From Lentzea californiensis (lineage in GTDB: Bacteria > Actinomycetota > Actinomycetes > Mycobacteriales > Pseudonocardiaceae), in contig NZ_JANBBE010000007.1 of assembly GCF_024648825.1 (NCBI RefSeq), positions 310,001-374,000 of the forward strand: DNA of 64,000 bases, read 5' to 3'. The notes under the pieces were generated by a model, which was given only the letters and a program-made list of their open reading frames with translations, had not been told where the DNA came from and ran no database searches. This document shows, one piece after another, positions 23,065-31,961 of this stretch (position 1 is the first letter of the stretch; every line of letters starts with the position of its first letter). The position numbers were made by a program, and so were the translations under genes.

Positions 23065-25419
23065 GTGCCCGACCGCCTTTCAGTGGTCATCGACGAAGCC
23101 TGCGCCGACCTGCCCCACGCGTCGGCCGAGGCGGTTCTGGCCGAGACCAAGCGGACCCTCTACGACGGCATCACCGACGCCGAGCTCGCGCTCGCGCCGA
23201 TCATGGCCGCCCGCACGATGGTCGAGCACGACCCGGACTACTCCTACGTCAGCGCCCGGTTGCTGCTGGACAAACTCCGCACCGAGGCCTGCGGAATCCC
23301 CCTGTCGCACGCCGAGATGACCGAGCGCTACCCGGAGTACTTCGCGCAGTTCGTCCGCCACGGCATCGAACTCGGTCAGCTCGACCCGCGCCTCGCCGAC
23401 TTCGACCTGGCCGGGCTCGGCGCCGCGCTCGACGCGTCCCGCGACCTGAACTTCCAGTTCCTGGGCATGCAGACGCTCTACGACCGCTACTTCCTGCACC
23501 ACGACGACCGCCGCTACGAGCTGCCGCAGGCGTTCTTCATGCGCGTCGCGATGGGCCTGGCCCTCGAGGAGGACGACAGGAACGCCCGCGCGATCGAGTT
23601 CTACGAGCTGCTGTCGAGCTTCGACTTCATGTGCTCGACGCCGACCCTGTTCAACTCGGGCACCACGCGCCCACAGCTCTCGTCGTGCTTCCTCACAACC
23701 GTGGACGACGACCTCGCCGCCATCTTCCACGGCATCAGCAACAACGCGCTGCTCTCCAAGTTCGCCGGCGGCCTCGGCAACGACTGGACCCCGGTGCGCG
23801 GCATCGGCGCGCACATCAAGGGCACCAACGGCAAGTCGCAGGGCGTCGTGCCGTTCCTCAAGGTCGCGAACGACACCGCGGTGGCCGTGAACCAGGGCGG
23901 GCGCCGCAAGGGCGCTGTCTGCGCCTACCTGGAGACCTGGCACATCGACGTCGAGGAGTTCCTCGACCTGCGCAAGAACACCGGCGACGAACGCCGCCGC
24001 ACCCACGACATGAACACCGCGAACTGGGTGCCGGACGAGTTCATCCGCCGCGTGCGCGCGAACGGCCAGTGGACGCTGTTCTCGCCCGACGAGGTGCCGG
24101 ACCTGCACGACGCCTTCGGCAGCGAGTTCGCGGCGAAGTACCGCGCGTACGAGGAGATGGCCGACAACGGCGAGATCAAGGTCTTCCGCCGGGTGCGGGC
24201 CGTCGACCTGTGGCGGCGCATGCTGACCATGCTGTTCGAGACCGGCCACCCGTGGATCACGTTCAAGGACCCGTGCAACCTGCGTTCGCCGCAGCAGCAC
24301 AGCGGTGTCGTGCACTCGTCCAACCTGTGCACCGAGATCACCCTGAACACGGCGGTCGACGAGGTCGCGGTCTGCAACCTCGGCAGTGTCAACCTCGCGC
24401 GGCACGTGACAGTGGACGGCATCGACCACGCGCGGCTCGAGAAGACCGTGCGCACGGCGGTGCGCATGCTCGACAACGTGATCGACGTGAACTACTACAC
24501 GATCCCGGAAGCCAGGAACTCCAACCTGAAGCACCGGCCCGTGGGCCTGGGGCTGATGGGTTTCCAGGATGCGCTGTTCACTCTCGGCACGCCGATGGCG
24601 TCGAAGGAGGCCGTCGAGTTCGCCGACCGCAGCATGGAGGAGATCAGCTACTACGCGATCTCCGCGAGCGCGGAGCTGGCGCGGGAACGCGGCGCCTACG
24701 CGTCGTTCGAGGGATCGTTGTGGAGCAGGGGGATCCTGCCGATCGACTCGATCGAGATCCTGGCCGCCACGCGCGCCGGGGGTGAGCTGGAGCAGAACCG
24801 CGAGTCCACGATGGACTGGGCGCCGGTCAGGGCGATGGCCCGCGAGGGCATGCGGAACTCGAACGTGATGGCGATCGCGCCGACCGCGACCATCGCGAAC
24901 ATCACCGGTGTCAACCAGTCGATCGAGCCGCTGTACCGCAACCTGTACGTGAAGTCGAACATGTCCGGTGACTTCACCGTGGTCAACCCCCACCTGGTGC
25001 GGGCGCTCGAGCAGCGCGGGCTGTGGGACGAGCGGATGGTGTCGGACCTGAAGCTGCACGACGGCAGCCTCGGCGCGATCGACCGGGTGCCGCCGTACCT
25101 GAAGGCCCTGTACGCCACGGCGTTCGAGGTCGACAGCTCGTGGCTGGTCGAGGCCGGTTCACGCAGGCAGAAGTGGATCGACCAGGCGCAGTCGCTGAAC
25201 CTGTACCTCTCCCAGCCGAGCGGCCGCAAGCTCGACGAGCTCTACCAGCTGGCGTGGCTGCGCGGCCTCAAGACCACGTACTACCTGCGCACGCAGAGCG
25301 CGACGCACGTGGAGAAGTCCACGTTGCAGGGCACCGACGGCAAGCTCAACGCCGTCTCCCCCTCCGCCGCCGACCCGAACTGCTCCATCACCGACCCCGA
25401 GTGCGAGGCCTGCCAATGA
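23065..25419 (+). CDS. nrdA: Ribonucleotide reductase class I large subunit
   Basis: The protein is 784 aa and makes deoxynucleotides from ribonucleoside diphosphates together with NrdB. Catalytic features are [20 protein letters not shown] (substrate-site Cys), the SNLCTEI motif (thiyl Cys, Asn, Glu), the C-terminal paired Tyr in [10 protein letters not shown], and the terminal thiol pair ECEACQ. GTG 23065 follows GGAGGAGAG. With this start the N-terminal ATP cone is truncated: its second half ([15 protein letters not shown]) is present, but the VxKRDG nucleotide-binding hairpin is missing, and no upstream in-frame sequence restores it. Expression is under the cobalamin riboswitch. The stop overlaps nrdB (ATGA). 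Confidence 0.95.
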   Translation: MPDRLSVVIDEACADLPHASAEAVLAETKRTLYDGITDAELALAPIMAARTMVEHDPDYSYVSARLLLDKLRTEACGIPLSHAEMTERYPEYFAQFVRHGIELGQLDPRLADFDLAGLGAALDASRDLNFQFLGMQTLYDRYFLHHDDRRYELPQAFFMRVAMGLALEEDDRNARAIEFYELLSSFDFMCSTPTLFNSGTTRPQLSSCFLTTVDDDLAAIFHGISNNALLSKFAGGLGNDWTPVRGIGAHIKGTNGKSQGVVPFLKVANDTAVAVNQGGRRKGAVCAYLETWHIDVEEFLDLRKNTGDERRRTHDMNTANWVPDEFIRRVRANGQWTLFSPDEVPDLHDAFGSEFAAKYRAYEEMADNGEIKVFRRVRAVDLWRRMLTMLFETGHPWITFKDPCNLRSPQQHSGVVHSSNLCTEITLNTAVDEVAVCNLGSVNLARHVTVDGIDHARLEKTVRTAVRMLDNVIDVNYYTIPEARNSNLKHRPVGLGLMGFQDALFTLGTPMASKEAVEFADRSMEEISYYAISASAELARERGAYASFEGSLWSRGILPIDSIEILAATRAGGELEQNRESTMDWAPVRAMAREGMRNSNVMAIAPTATIANITGVNQSIEPLYRNLYVKSNMSGDFTVVNPHLVRALEQRGLWDERMVSDLKLHDGSLGAIDRVPPYLKALYATAFEVDSSWLVEAGSRRQKWIDQAQSLNLYLSQPSGRKLDELYQLAWLRGLKTTYYLRTQSATHVEKSTLQGTDGKLNAVSPSAADPNCSITDPECEACQ

Positions 25420-26459
25420 CCGAGGACCTGATCGAGGCAGGCGCCGCGCGCGTCTCCGTCGACGACAAGGCGATGATCAACTGTCGCGCCGACGTCAACC
25501 AGCTGCTGCCGCTGAAGTACCACTGGGCGTGGGAGAAGTACCTGGCCGGCTGCAACAACGCGTGGATGCCGACCGAGGTCTCCATGCAGGCCGACATCGG
25601 CCTGTGGAAGTCGAAGGACGGTCTCACCGACGACGAACGGCTGATGATCAAGCGCAACCTGGGCTTCTTCGCGACCAGCGAGTCACTGGTGGCCAACAAC
25701 ATCGTGCTCGCGGTGTACCGCCACCTCACGAACCCCGAGTGCCGCCAGTACCTGCTGCGGCAGGCCTTCGAGGAGGCCGTGCACACCCACACGTTCCAGT
25801 ACGTCTGCGAGTCGCTCGGCCTCGACGACGGCGAGCTGTTCAACATGTACCGGGAGATCCCGTCCATCACGGACAAGGCGGTGTGGGCGCTGCAGTTCAC
25901 GCAACACCTGGAGGACCCCGCGTTCAGGACCGGTACGCCCGAGACGGACCAGGCGTTCCTCAAGGACCTCGTCGCGTTCTACGTGGTCTTCGAGGGCATG
26001 TGGTTCTACACCGGGTTCGCGCAGATCCTGTCGCTCGGCCGCCGCAACAAGATGGTCGGCGTCGCCGAGCAGTACCAGTACATCCTGCGCGACGAGTCGA
26101 TCCACCTGAACTTCGGCATCGACGCGATCAACCAGATCAAGATTGAGAACCCGCACCTGTGGAACGACGCGTTCCAGGAGGAGGTGCGGACCATGCTCGC
26201 GGAGGGGTGCGAGCTGGAGATCGCCTACGGCCGCGACACCATGCCGAACGGCATCCTCGGTCTCAACGCCGAGCTGTGCGAGCAGTACATGCGGTTCATC
26301 ACGAACCGCCGGTGCGCACAGCTCGGCCTGGAGCCGGTGTGGGAGCCGGCCGAGAACCCGTTCCCGTGGATGTCGGAGATGATGGACCTGAAGAAGGAGA
26401 AGAACTTCTTCGAGACCAGGGTCATCGAGTACCAGAACGGCGGATCACTGGAGTGGTGA
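25416..26459 (+). CDS. nrdB: Ribonucleotide reductase small subunit, class Ic type (Phe at radical site)
   Basis: The 347-aa diiron-type subunit generates the radical for NrdA. Metal ligands are Glu89 (FFATSES), Glu120 and His123 (FEEAVHTH), a later Glu (VFEGMWF) and the EXXH pair in [10 protein letters not shown]. The residue that is Tyr122 in E. coli is Phe127 here (THTFQYV). Glu89, Glu120, His123 and Phe127 carry the numbering known from Chlamydia trachomatis, the prototype class Ic enzyme with a Mn/Fe cofactor. A Mn(IV)/Fe(III) cofactor instead of a tyrosyl radical is therefore inferred. It converges on idi with a 15-base overlap. Confidence 0.95.
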   Translation: MTEDLIEAGAARVSVDDKAMINCRADVNQLLPLKYHWAWEKYLAGCNNAWMPTEVSMQADIGLWKSKDGLTDDERLMIKRNLGFFATSESLVANNIVLAVYRHLTNPECRQYLLRQAFEEAVHTHTFQYVCESLGLDDGELFNMYREIPSITDKAVWALQFTQHLEDPAFRTGTPETDQAFLKDLVAFYVVFEGMWFYTGFAQILSLGRRNKMVGVAEQYQYILRDESIHLNFGIDAINQIKIENPHLWNDAFQEEVRTMLAEGCELEIAYGRDTMPNGILGLNAELCEQYMRFITNRRCAQLGLEPVWEPAENPFPWMSEMMDLKKEKNFFETRVIEYQNGGSLEW

Positions 26460-27038
26460 GGCGAGCCGCACGGCTTTAGGGAGCCCGGCCCGGTCCGCGA
26501 CCGGCCACGCCAGCGGATCGGGCCCGAGTTCCACGAGTGCGGCGACCTGCAGACGCGACCAAGGGGAGATCTCGCGGGTGCCGTCCAGCACGCTCGCAGC
26601 GAACTCGCTCCACGGAACCCGCTCGGTCGAGTCGACCTCGTCGGGGTTGGGGACCGGCTCGTCGTCGGACAGCACGCGGAACACCGGGCACATCTCGTTC
26701 TCGACGACGCCGTCCATCTCCGCGCGGTAGCGGAAGGCCGGCAGCAGCAGTTCGGGCTCGGAGACCTTCATGCCGAGCTCGTCGCGCAGGCGCCGCAGCA
26801 CGGCCTGGGCCATGTCCTCCTCCGGGAGGGGGTGGCCGCAGCAGGTGTTCGTCCACAGACCGGGGAAGGTCTTCTTGTGCAGCGCGCGGCGGGTGAGCAC
26901 GGTGTTGCCCGCCGAGTCGAAGACGTAGCTGGAGAACGCCAGGTGCAGCGGGGTTTCCGCGTGGTGCACCACTGCTTTGTCCTCGACGCCGATGGCCGAA
27001 CCGTCCTCGGCCAGGAGGACCACCTGTTCCACAGTCAC
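26445..27038 (-). CDS. idi: Isopentenyl-diphosphate delta-isomerase (type I)
   Basis: The 197-aa cytosolic Nudix-fold enzyme interconverts isopentenyl and dimethylallyl diphosphate for isoprenoid synthesis. Catalytic Cys lies in TNTCCGHP and the metal/catalytic Glu pair in ENEMCPVF. The start [13 protein letters not shown] fits the family N-terminus, so GTG 27038 is chosen over nearby in-frame GTGs. The gene stands alone. Confidence 0.93.
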   Translation of the reverse strand: MTVEQVVLLAEDGSAIGVEDKAVVHHAETPLHLAFSSYVFDSAGNTVLTRRALHKKTFPGLWTNTCCGHPLPEEDMAQAVLRRLRDELGMKVSEPELLLPAFRYRAEMDGVVENEMCPVFRVLSDDEPVPNPDEVDSTERVPWSEFAASVLDGTREISPWSRLQVAALVELGPDPLAWPVADRAGLPKAVRLASPLQ

Positions 27039-27143
27039 GTGCACCACGTAATCACACGCGGGCCGAGATCGGGAACCGCGCGGTCGGGTGAGCTTGAGCG
27101 GGGAGATAGCCGAACCATAGGTGTCGCAGGTCACTCTGGGAGC

Positions 27144-27332
27144 ATGACTTCCCCGTTCGCACAGGCTCACACCATGTTCCTGGTGCTGGTCAGCCCGACG
27201 GGCCAGTACTCGATCTGGCCCGCGGTGCTCCAGGTGCCCGCCGGCTGGCAGGTCGTCCACGGAGTCGCGTCCAGGCAGTCCTGTGCGGACTACGTGGACG
27301 CGCTCCGGTTCGACGTGCCGATGGCGGCCTAG
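27144..27332 (+). CDS. MbtH-like protein, orphan
   Basis: The protein is 62 aa. MbtH proteins bind and activate NRPS adenylation domains. Signature blocks are GQYSIWPAVLQVPAGW, VVHGVASRQSC and a divergent C-terminus (ALRFDVPM in place of the usual WTDMRP). It is a few residues shorter than typical. No NRPS gene is in the window, so it would act in trans, possibly on synthetases activated by the PptT encoded 25 kb away. ATG 27144 has GGGAG just upstream. Confidence 0.88.
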   Translation: MTSPFAQAHTMFLVLVSPTGQYSIWPAVLQVPAGWQVVHGVASRQSCADYVDALRFDVPMAA

Positions 27333-27354
27333 GCCCACCACCACTGCCACACCA

Positions 27355-28647
27355 CTAGAGCAATGCGATGTGCCCGTGCGAAGAGGCACCGCCGTGCTCG
27401 TTGTTGCCCGCGTACGAGGCCGTGAAGCCTTGCAGCAGCGTGGAGAGACCGACCAGCAGTGACACTTGCGCGTCACAGGTGGCCTTGCCGTACGAGTTGG
27501 TCGTCGCGGTGCAGAGCGGGTTGCCCTTCACCGTGCGGAAGACGACCTGCTGGCCGGCGACCGGCACCCCGGTGTGCTTGTCGGTCAGCGTCGCGTCGAG
27601 CGAGCGGACCGTGAAACCGAGGAGCCGCAACTGCAGCTGGGCGGACCCGCCCACGAGCTTCGACGTGGCGGGCGGCACGAAGTTGATCGCGATGCCCACC
27701 GGGTGCTGGCCCACGGCGAGGGTGCCGGTGACCGTGTTCGACGCCGTGTCGATGATCGACACCGAGTTGCTGTTGAAGTTCGTGACGTAGGCGCTCGCGC
27801 CGTCCGGCGTGAGCGCCACGCTGATCGGGCGGTCGCCGACGAAGATCTTCTGCAGTTCGGCCATCGTCGTGAGGTCCACGACGGACACCGAGTCGAACTC
27901 GCTGTTCGTGACGTACGCGCGGGTGCCGTCCGGCGTCAGCGCGATGCCGTGCGGCGTGAAGCCGACGGACGCGGTGCCGACGACGGTGCGCGAGGCGACG
28001 TCGATGGCGGAGACGCTGTCCGAACCCTTGTTGACCACGTACATCCGCTTGCCGTCCGCCGAGGCCGCGATGGCGGTCGCCGCGTTGCCGACGCCGATCG
28101 TGGCGACGACGGTGTTGGACGTCGTGTCGATGACCGAGACCTTGCCCGGCCCTGGAAGGTCGTGCGTGACGTAGACGGCCGAACCGTCCTTCGTGACGAC
28201 GACACCGTCGGCGTTCGAGCCGACCGAGACGGTCGCGGTGACCGTCAGCGTGGCCGTGTCGACCACGGACACCGTGCCGCCCAGGTAGTTGGTGACGTAG
28301 ACGAAGCCGCCACCGGGGGCGACCGCGACGCCCGCGGGCTGGGTCCCGACGGGAATGGACTTGTCGACCGTGTTGGTCGGCGTGTCGATGACCGTCAGCG
28401 TGTTCTGCACGGAGTTCGTCACGTAGCCGCGAGTTCCGTCGAACGCGACCGCCGCCATGTACGGCGAACCGCCGCCGCCGTCGGCGATCGTCGTGGACAC
28501 CGCGTTCGTGGCCGTGTCGATCACCGACACCCCGCCGCCGTTGTTGGCGACGTACCCCAGGACCCGGCCGGCGGGTGCCGCCTGGGCCGGGGTCACCACC
28601 AGTGCCGAGGTGACGGCAACCGCCATCACCAGTGGACGCAACCGCAT
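27355..28647 (-). CDS. Secreted YVTN beta-propeller protein with C-terminal Ig-like domain
   Basis: The protein is 430 aa. The signal peptide is about residues 1-24 (TPAQAAPA cleavage). Seven YVTN/NHL-like propeller blades follow, each with a variant of GxxVYVTN...VSVIDTxTNTV, over residues 28-310. The last 100 residues form an Ig-like domain (TLTDKHTGVPVAGQQVVFR) with two cysteines. It is likely exported and used in adhesion or display; the ligand is unknown. ATG 28647 has AGGAGG upstream. The internal DNA repetition is the propeller itself. Confidence 0.85.
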   Translation of the reverse strand: MRLRPLVMAVAVTSALVVTPAQAAPAGRVLGYVANNGGGVSVIDTATNAVSTTIADGGGGSPYMAAVAFDGTRGYVTNSVQNTLTVIDTPTNTVDKSIPVGTQPAGVAVAPGGGFVYVTNYLGGTVSVVDTATLTVTATVSVGSNADGVVVTKDGSAVYVTHDLPGPGKVSVIDTTSNTVVATIGVGNAATAIAASADGKRMYVVNKGSDSVSAIDVASRTVVGTASVGFTPHGIALTPDGTRAYVTNSEFDSVSVVDLTTMAELQKIFVGDRPISVALTPDGASAYVTNFNSNSVSIIDTASNTVTGTLAVGQHPVGIAINFVPPATSKLVGGSAQLQLRLLGFTVRSLDATLTDKHTGVPVAGQQVVFRTVKGNPLCTATTNSYGKATCDAQVSLLVGLSTLLQGFTASYAGNNEHGGASSHGHIALL

Positions 28648-28678
28648 TTCAATGCCTCCTGCGAGTCATCCCGACCCT

Positions 28679-29164
28679 TCAGGACATCGCGACCGGGCGA
28701 GCGGACGTTAGCCGTTTCTCGAACCAGTGGTCGGAGTACTCGGCTGCGTTGTACGGAGCAATCTCCGCGAAGCCGTGCTTGGCGTAGAGACTCCTCGCCT
28801 CCACGAGATCTTTGCGGGTGTCGAGCCGCAACGTCGTGATGCCGCGCGCCTTCGCCTCGGCCTCCATCGCGGCGAGCAGCGCCGACGCGGCACCCTGTCC
28901 GCGGAACGGCGCGCGGACGAACATCCGGGTCAGCTCACCGACACCGTCGTCGAGGAAGCGCATGCCCAGACAGCCGACATCGTTGCCATCGCGCGACACG
29001 ACGAGGAACACCGGCACGTCGTGGTCCTGCTCGTCGCGTTCGTACGCGTCGATCTCGGCGTCGTTCGCCGGCCTGCCCCAGTAGCGGCTGATCATCTCCG
29101 CGTTGTACTCGCGGTTGAGCGGCGACTGCGCGGCGGCGGTGGCCGTCACGGTCCAGTTGGTCAT
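28679..29164 (-). CDS. GNAT-family N-acetyltransferase
   Basis: The protein is 161 aa. The acetyl-CoA pyrophosphate loop is FRGQGAAS near residue 93, preceded by LTRMFVRAP (beta-4) and followed by ITTLRLDTRKDLVEARSLYAKHGF, the standard GNAT tail. The acceptor is unknown. It is divergent to the sigma-factor gene with a 79-base gap. Confidence 0.9.
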   Translation of the reverse strand: MTNWTVTATAAAQSPLNREYNAEMISRYWGRPANDAEIDAYERDEQDHDVPVFLVVSRDGNDVGCLGMRFLDDGVGELTRMFVRAPFRGQGAASALLAAMEAEAKARGITTLRLDTRKDLVEARSLYAKHGFAEIAPYNAAEYSDHWFEKRLTSARPVAMS

Positions 29165-29243
29165 GGGACCATCATCGAAAGGCCGTCCACTGTGATTCAG
29201 GTCACTGCAACACCGGTGCCGCGAGAAGCCAACTGGGGGCGTG
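29165..29243. promoter_or_regulatory. Divergent promoter of GNAT and ECF sigma genes
   Basis: The short intergenic region has a clear GGGGG ribosome site for the sigma gene. An autoregulated ECF promoter would be expected here, but no pair of elements was clear enough to mark. Confidence 0.35.
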
Positions 29244-29735
29244 ATGTTCGCGGAGCTGTTCGACGAGCACGCCCACCCGTTGCACCGGTATCTGGCGCGG
29301 CGGGTGGGCGCCGACGTGGCCGACGACCTCGTCAGCGAGACCTTCCTGGCCGCCATGCGCGGCGAGGAGGGCTACGACCCGGAGAAGGGCAGTGTGGTCG
29401 GCTGGCTCTACGGCATCGCCACGAACCTGTTGCGCGGGCACGCCAAGCGCGAGAACCGCCTGCTGCGCACCTCCGAGCGGTACGGCGTCGACCTCGGTGT
29501 CGCCGAGTCGCTGGAGCACACGGTCGTCACCCGCGTCGACTCCCGCGCGCACCTGCGCCGGATCGCCCGCGAGCTGGCCCGGATGTCCCAGACCGACCGC
29601 GACCTGGTGCTGCTCGTGTCGCTGGCCGGCCTGAGCGTGCAGGAGACCGCGGAAGCACTCGACCTCAACCCCGGCACCGCGCGGTCCCGTCTGCACCGCC
29701 TGCGCGCGAAGCTGAAGGAAGTGGAACATGCGTGA
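29244..29735 (+). CDS. ECF-type RNA polymerase sigma factor
   Basis: The protein is 163 aa. Region 2 includes VADDLVSETFLAAMR near residue 30 and WLYGIATNLLRGH near residue 55. Region 4 holds the helix-turn-helix LAGLSVQETAEALDLNPGTARSRLHR near residue 130. There is no C-terminal extension. It overlaps the next gene by 8 bases; such pairs usually encode a sigma factor and a membrane partner that senses an outside signal. ATG 29244 is used; a GTG directly before it is equivalent. Confidence 0.92.
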   Translation: MFAELFDEHAHPLHRYLARRVGADVADDLVSETFLAAMRGEEGYDPEKGSVVGWLYGIATNLLRGHAKRENRLLRTSERYGVDLGVAESLEHTVVTRVDSRAHLRRIARELARMSQTDRDLVLLVSLAGLSVQETAEALDLNPGTARSRLHRLRAKLKEVEHA

Positions 29736-30582
29736 CGTGCTGGACGACGACCTCGCCGAGCTGTACCCCGTGCGGGCGAGCGACGACGTGCGGCTGGCCC
29801 GGTTGCGCGAGCAGCTGTTCGCCGAGAAGCCGCGTTCCCGCTCACGACGGTGGGTCGGCATCGCGGCGGCGGCCGTGGCGGTGGTGATGATCACCGGGCT
29901 CGTGGTGCTGCTGCGGCCGGTCTCGCGGGACGCGCCCGCGACGCTGCCGGTGAAGCCCGCGGCCTCGTTGCAGGAGGCCGCCACGCTGCTGGAGGTGGCG
30001 CAGCAGCCGGCGGCGAAGTACCAGCGCATCACCTACCGCATCTGGCACGTGATGGGAGTGGGCGACCCGTACGCGTCCTCGGCGATCGAGTTCGAGTACG
30101 TCGTGTGGCTGCCCACCGCCGCCGACGAGATGGTCGTGATCTACCGCAGGCCGACCGGCGGCCAGCGGCCGGTCGCGGGCGCGCGGCGCCCCGTCGAGGA
30201 CTTCACCAACTACTCCCGCAACCCTTCGCTGTGGGAGTCGTTCTGCGCGAGCACCCCGTGCAAGGAGGAGACCGCCGGGCAGCCGCTGAGCACCGAGCCG
30301 AAGCGGAGGCTGGAGGACGCCGTGGCCGCGATGCTCTCGCCGTTCACCACGAACGAGGAGAAGGCCGCGCTGTACCGCCGGATCGCCGAGTCGCCCCAGA
30401 TCCGCTGGGACAACGGGAAGGTGACGACCGACGGCGGCGCCAGGACGTTCGCCGTCGACCCGGCGACCGGCCAGGTCACCGGCATGGAGGAGCGCGGGTC
30501 GAACGACCCGCGGATCCCGGCGGACACGGTGACGACCTCGGTCACCATCACCTACGAGTGGACCGATCAGCGGCCGTCGTAG
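29728..30582 (+). CDS. CU044_5270-type membrane protein, sigma-factor partner
   Basis: The protein is 284 aa with a cytoplasmic N-terminus of about 45 residues (LARLREQLF), one membrane helix (WVGIAAAAVAVVMITGLVVLL) and an extracytoplasmic domain of about 210 residues ending in a TSVTITYEWTDQRPS strand. This layout and the position after an ECF sigma gene match CU044_5270-type proteins, considered possible anti-sigma or signal-receiving partners. No zinc anti-sigma motif (HxxxCxxC) is present. It overlaps the convergent kinase gene by 16 bases. Confidence 0.75.
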   Translation: MRDVLDDDLAELYPVRASDDVRLARLREQLFAEKPRSRSRRWVGIAAAAVAVVMITGLVVLLRPVSRDAPATLPVKPAASLQEAATLLEVAQQPAAKYQRITYRIWHVMGVGDPYASSAIEFEYVVWLPTAADEMVVIYRRPTGGQRPVAGARRPVEDFTNYSRNPSLWESFCASTPCKEETAGQPLSTEPKRRLEDAVAAMLSPFTTNEEKAALYRRIAESPQIRWDNGKVTTDGGARTFAVDPATGQVTGMEERGSNDPRIPADTVTTSVTITYEWTDQRPS

Positions 30583-31892
30583 CTCCGCGGCAGGTACCAG
30601 GCCAGGGCGGCGCGCAGCTCGGCGACGTCGCGCTCGCGCCGCCTCCTGGTGCGCTCGTGGGCGATCGGGAACACCCGCACACCGCCGTGGTGCGCGCCGA
30701 AGAAGCGGCGCGGCGCCGGGTCCTTCAGCCAGACGACGACCCACGGCCGTTTCTTGTGCGGCACGACGCGCACCCGTGCGAGCTCGTACCACCAGTACTG
30801 GTGGAACTTGCCGTTGCGCGTCGTGGCGATGCCCTCTCGGCTGATCTCGATCACGACCTTGCGGCGCGCGGCGGCGCTGAAGTACCGCACGGCGCGCACG
30901 ATGAGCACGCAGAACGCGGCCAGCGCCAGCAGCTGGGTGGCACCGTTCGCCTGCGCGGCCGGGTCGGCGATCGCGGCGGCGAGCAGCGCCACGGCGAGGT
31001 TCAGGCCACCCCACGCCATCGGCACGAACCGCGACGTCGAGAACGTCGCGGCGGCCGGCGTCATCGGGGCGGGCATCTTGCTGGTCGGCGCCTTCGGCGT
31101 GACGACCTGGGACAGCAGGCGCGTCACCTCGGCCGGTTCCGGGCGCTTGGCCGGGTCGCGGTGCATGCACTTCTGCACCAGCGGCCGCAGCGGCTTGGGC
31201 ACGCCGTCGATGTCCGGCTCGCCGTGGGCGGCCTTGTAGAGCAGCGTCGCGGTCGGGCCCTCGCCGAACGGGCCCCTGCCCGTCGCCGCGTAGACCAGCA
31301 CGGCACCGAGGGCGAAGACGTCGCTCGGGGACGCGACGTCCTGGCCGGTGATCTGCTCGGGCGAGAGGAAGCCGGGCGTGCCGAAGACCATGCCGGTCTC
31401 CGTCAGCGCCGTGTGCTCCATCGCGCGCGAGATGCCGAAGTCGATGACGCGGGGTCCGTCGGCTCCGAGGAGCACGTTGGACGGCTTGAGGTCGCGGTGC
31501 ACCAGACCCGCCCGGTGAATGGCGGTGAGCGCCTCGGCCAGACCTTCGGCGAGGCGTCTCAAATGGTGCTCCGGCAACGGACCGTGCCGTTCGATGGCCT
31601 CCTGGAGCGTCGGGCCGGGCACGTACTCCGTGGCCATCCACGGCCGGGGCGCACGCGTGTCGGCGTCCACGACCGCCGCCGTGCCGGCGCTACCGACCGC
31701 ACGGGCCATCTGCACCTCGCGGCGGAACCGCTCGCGGAAACGCGGGTCGTCGGCGAGCTCGGCGCGCGCGACCTTGACCGCGACCTGGCGTCCGTCGCTG
31801 CCTTGCCCCAGGTAGACCGTTCCCATGGCACCACGGCCAAGCCTGCCCAAGAGCAGGTAGTCCCCGATGCGCTGTGGTTGGTCCACCTTCAC
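30567..31892 (-). CDS. Serine/threonine protein kinase with two membrane helices and PH-like tail
   Basis: The protein is 441 aa. The kinase domain spans residues 10-265: glycine loop LGRGAMGTVYLG, VAIK-type lysine in VAVKVARAE, catalytic HRDLKPSNVL near residue 138 and DFG in VIDFGISRA. After a Pro/Ala linker come two helices (FVPMAWGGLNLAVALLAA and LLALAAFCVLIV), then a PH/YcxB-like domain (VVIEISREGIATTRNGKF). There are no PASTA repeats, so cell-wall muropeptides are not an obvious signal. The GTG at 31892 gives the canonical N-terminus. Confidence 0.9.
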   Translation of the reverse strand: MKVDQPQRIGDYLLLGRLGRGAMGTVYLGQGSDGRQVAVKVARAELADDPRFRERFRREVQMARAVGSAGTAAVVDADTRAPRPWMATEYVPGPTLQEAIERHGPLPEHHLRRLAEGLAEALTAIHRAGLVHRDLKPSNVLLGADGPRVIDFGISRAMEHTALTETGMVFGTPGFLSPEQITGQDVASPSDVFALGAVLVYAATGRGPFGEGPTATLLYKAAHGEPDIDGVPKPLRPLVQKCMHRDPAKRPEPAEVTRLLSQVVTPKAPTSKMPAPMTPAAATFSTSRFVPMAWGGLNLAVALLAAAIADPAAQANGATQLLALAAFCVLIVRAVRYFSAAARRKVVIEISREGIATTRNGKFHQYWWYELARVRVVPHKKRPWVVVWLKDPAPRRFFGAHHGGVRVFPIAHERTRRRRERDVAELRAALAWYLPRSYDGR

Positions 31893-31961
31893 CGGATCGA
31901 GGGTAGCGGGAACTCGGGCTGAAACCTCACATCTGAGTAGATCTACGTATGGTTGTCACCC

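Noticed and set aside
23080..25059. A 659-codon open frame antisense to nrdA
   Set aside because: Its composition (Val/Arg/His/Gln-rich, no family motifs) is that of a frame shadow in high-GC DNA, and nrdA has full motifs and a riboswitch.
27680..28560. Regular repetition suggestive of a repeat array
   Set aside because: The period is that of YVTN propeller blades in a coding frame, not of CRISPR repeats and spacers.
29842..31641. A 599-codon frame inside the kinase region
   Set aside because: It is an Arg/Gly/Ala-rich shadow; the kinase and the sigma-partner genes explain the sequence.
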